64,000 nt of DNA from positions 62,001 through 126,000 of the forward strand of contig CAIQPK010000002.1 in assembly GCA_903873705.1 (NCBI GenBank), in the 5' to 3' direction. A program made the position numbers and the translations under genes. Each line of letters starts with the position of its first letter. Within the stretch, counting starts at the first letter, position 1. The notes under the pieces are model-generated. The model did no database searches and was not told the DNA's origin. It worked only from the letters and a program-made list of their open reading frames with translations. Source of the DNA: an uncultured Acidobacteriota bacterium. GTDB lineage: Bacteria > Acidobacteriota > Terriglobia > Terriglobales > Acidobacteriaceae. Below, piece by piece: positions 63,474 through 64,000 of this stretch.

Positions 63474-64000
63474 GTGCACAGGCCTTTCTGCCGCGAAGCG
63501 TAGAGGATGGGCAGCCGGTGGGGATCATGCTGGTGAGCCCTAACAGCCGGTTGCGCGCCGATCTGCGGGAGAAGCTGCGGCTGCCGCGGTGGGACCTGGT
63601 GGAGGCGGGGAGCGGGGCGGAGGCGCTGGAGTCATTGCATGAGCGGGTCAGCGAGATACTGCTGCTGGACCCTCTGTTGCCGGACCTCGTGTCGACGGAG
63701 TTCAGCGACATGGTGCGGCAGCAGTTTCCGAGTGTGCAGATACTGACGGTGAACGGGCATACCGGGCAGCTCGTGCTGGGGTCGGCTTCGCCTACGCCGC
63801 TGAGTGCGCGGGTGGCCGAGATGCTGTACGGTGGCAGCGTGCCGGTGCAGGTGGCGTCTCCGATCCAGATGCAGCGCATGCGGGAGAAGGCGACGGGGCC
63901 GGGGCTGCGGGGGAGGGTGGGGGACTCGGATGCGATGCGGCGCGTTTATGAGCTGGCGCATCTGGTGGCGCATCGCGATACGACCGTGCTGGTGACGGGG
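63470..64000 (+). CDS. Sigma-54-dependent regulator, N-terminal part (cut by window edge)
   Basis: First 177 codons from a GTG (GTGA overlap with the gene before). A receiver-like domain (GIMLVSPNSRLRADLREKL, EILLLDPLLPDL) lacks the usual acidic pair at its start, so phosphorylation is doubtful, as in FleQ-type regulators. Then RGRVGDSDAMRRVYELAHLVAHRDTTVLVTG, the beginning of the AAA+ domain just before Walker A. The rest lies beyond the window. Likely an NtrC/FleQ-type activator. Confidence 0.85.
   Translation, partial: MSAQAFLPRSVEDGQPVGIMLVSPNSRLRADLREKLRLPRWDLVEAGSGAEALESLHERVSEILLLDPLLPDLVSTEFSDMVRQQFPSVQILTVNGHTGQLVLGSASPTPLSARVAEMLYGGSVPVQVASPIQMQRMREKATGPGLRGRVGDSDAMRRVYELAHLVAHRDTTVLVTG

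Overview
The window is GC-rich, almost fully coding DNA and reads as a motility, chemotaxis and cyclic-di-GMP region of an acidobacterium-like Gram-negative bacterium, most like the class Terriglobia. That placement is inference. It rests on an outer membrane (TonB receptor, beta-barrel export protein, lipoprotein), the gene content, and degenerate intergenic repeats of the kinds I associate with acidobacterial genomes. No rRNA, tRNA, CRISPR array, transposase or prophage gene was seen.

Layout. 1-2.85 kb (minus): fliK-flgD-flgE hook genes, flgE cut by the window edge. 2.97-6.69 kb (minus): a single-domain response regulator and a large hybrid histidine kinase whose first PAS domain has the LOV blue-light signature. 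6.88-14.97 kb (plus): chemosensory operon 1 (STAS, cheA, MCP, cheW, cheR, cheD, cheB); the last part of cheA is out of frame. 15.2-20.2 kb (plus): aldo/keto reductase, CHAD protein, glycogen-synthase-like glycosyltransferase, then an ECF sigma / anti-sigma / Spy-like operon ending in a good terminator. 20.3-29.5 kb (minus): chemosensory operon 2 (MCP, MCP, cheW, cheA, cheR, cheD, cheY, cheX, cheB). 29.8-30.7 kb (plus): cheY and a possible CheC/CheX-type protein.

30.8-39.5 kb (minus): TonB-dependent receptor, YfiR, CHASE8-HAMP hybrid kinase, Hpt, REC-GGDEF-EAL, then, after a structured non-coding gap, an alginate-export-type barrel. This looks like a phosphorelay version of the YfiBNR c-di-GMP switch and is the best candidate for an uncharacterised system here. 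39.7-43.7 kb (plus): motA-motB, a soluble degenerate chemoreceptor, cheY. 43.7-53.3 kb (minus): sensor kinase, sigma-54 activator, flgB-flgC-fliE-fliF-fliG-fliH-fliI-fliJ and a small exported protein. 53.4-57.4 kb: two DHA2-type efflux pumps and a divergent MarR regulator with two palindromic sites. 57.4-64 kb: HAD phosphatase, zinc-ribbon coiled-coil protein, 5'(3')-deoxyribonucleotidase, lipoprotein, FAH-family enzyme, PilZ protein, OmpR-type regulator, degenerate sensor, and the start of a second sigma-54 regulator.

Cross-cutting signals. The octamer GCCGATAA, identical to the FliA (sigma-28) -10 consensus, was found five times; every copy lies in a non-coding gap and points at a motility or signalling gene. 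Three arrays of exactly four GGG-N4 heptamers lie in the flg/fli operon. Strand composition flips sharply near 53.4 kb: C-rich plus strand to the left, G-rich to the right, whatever the gene orientation.
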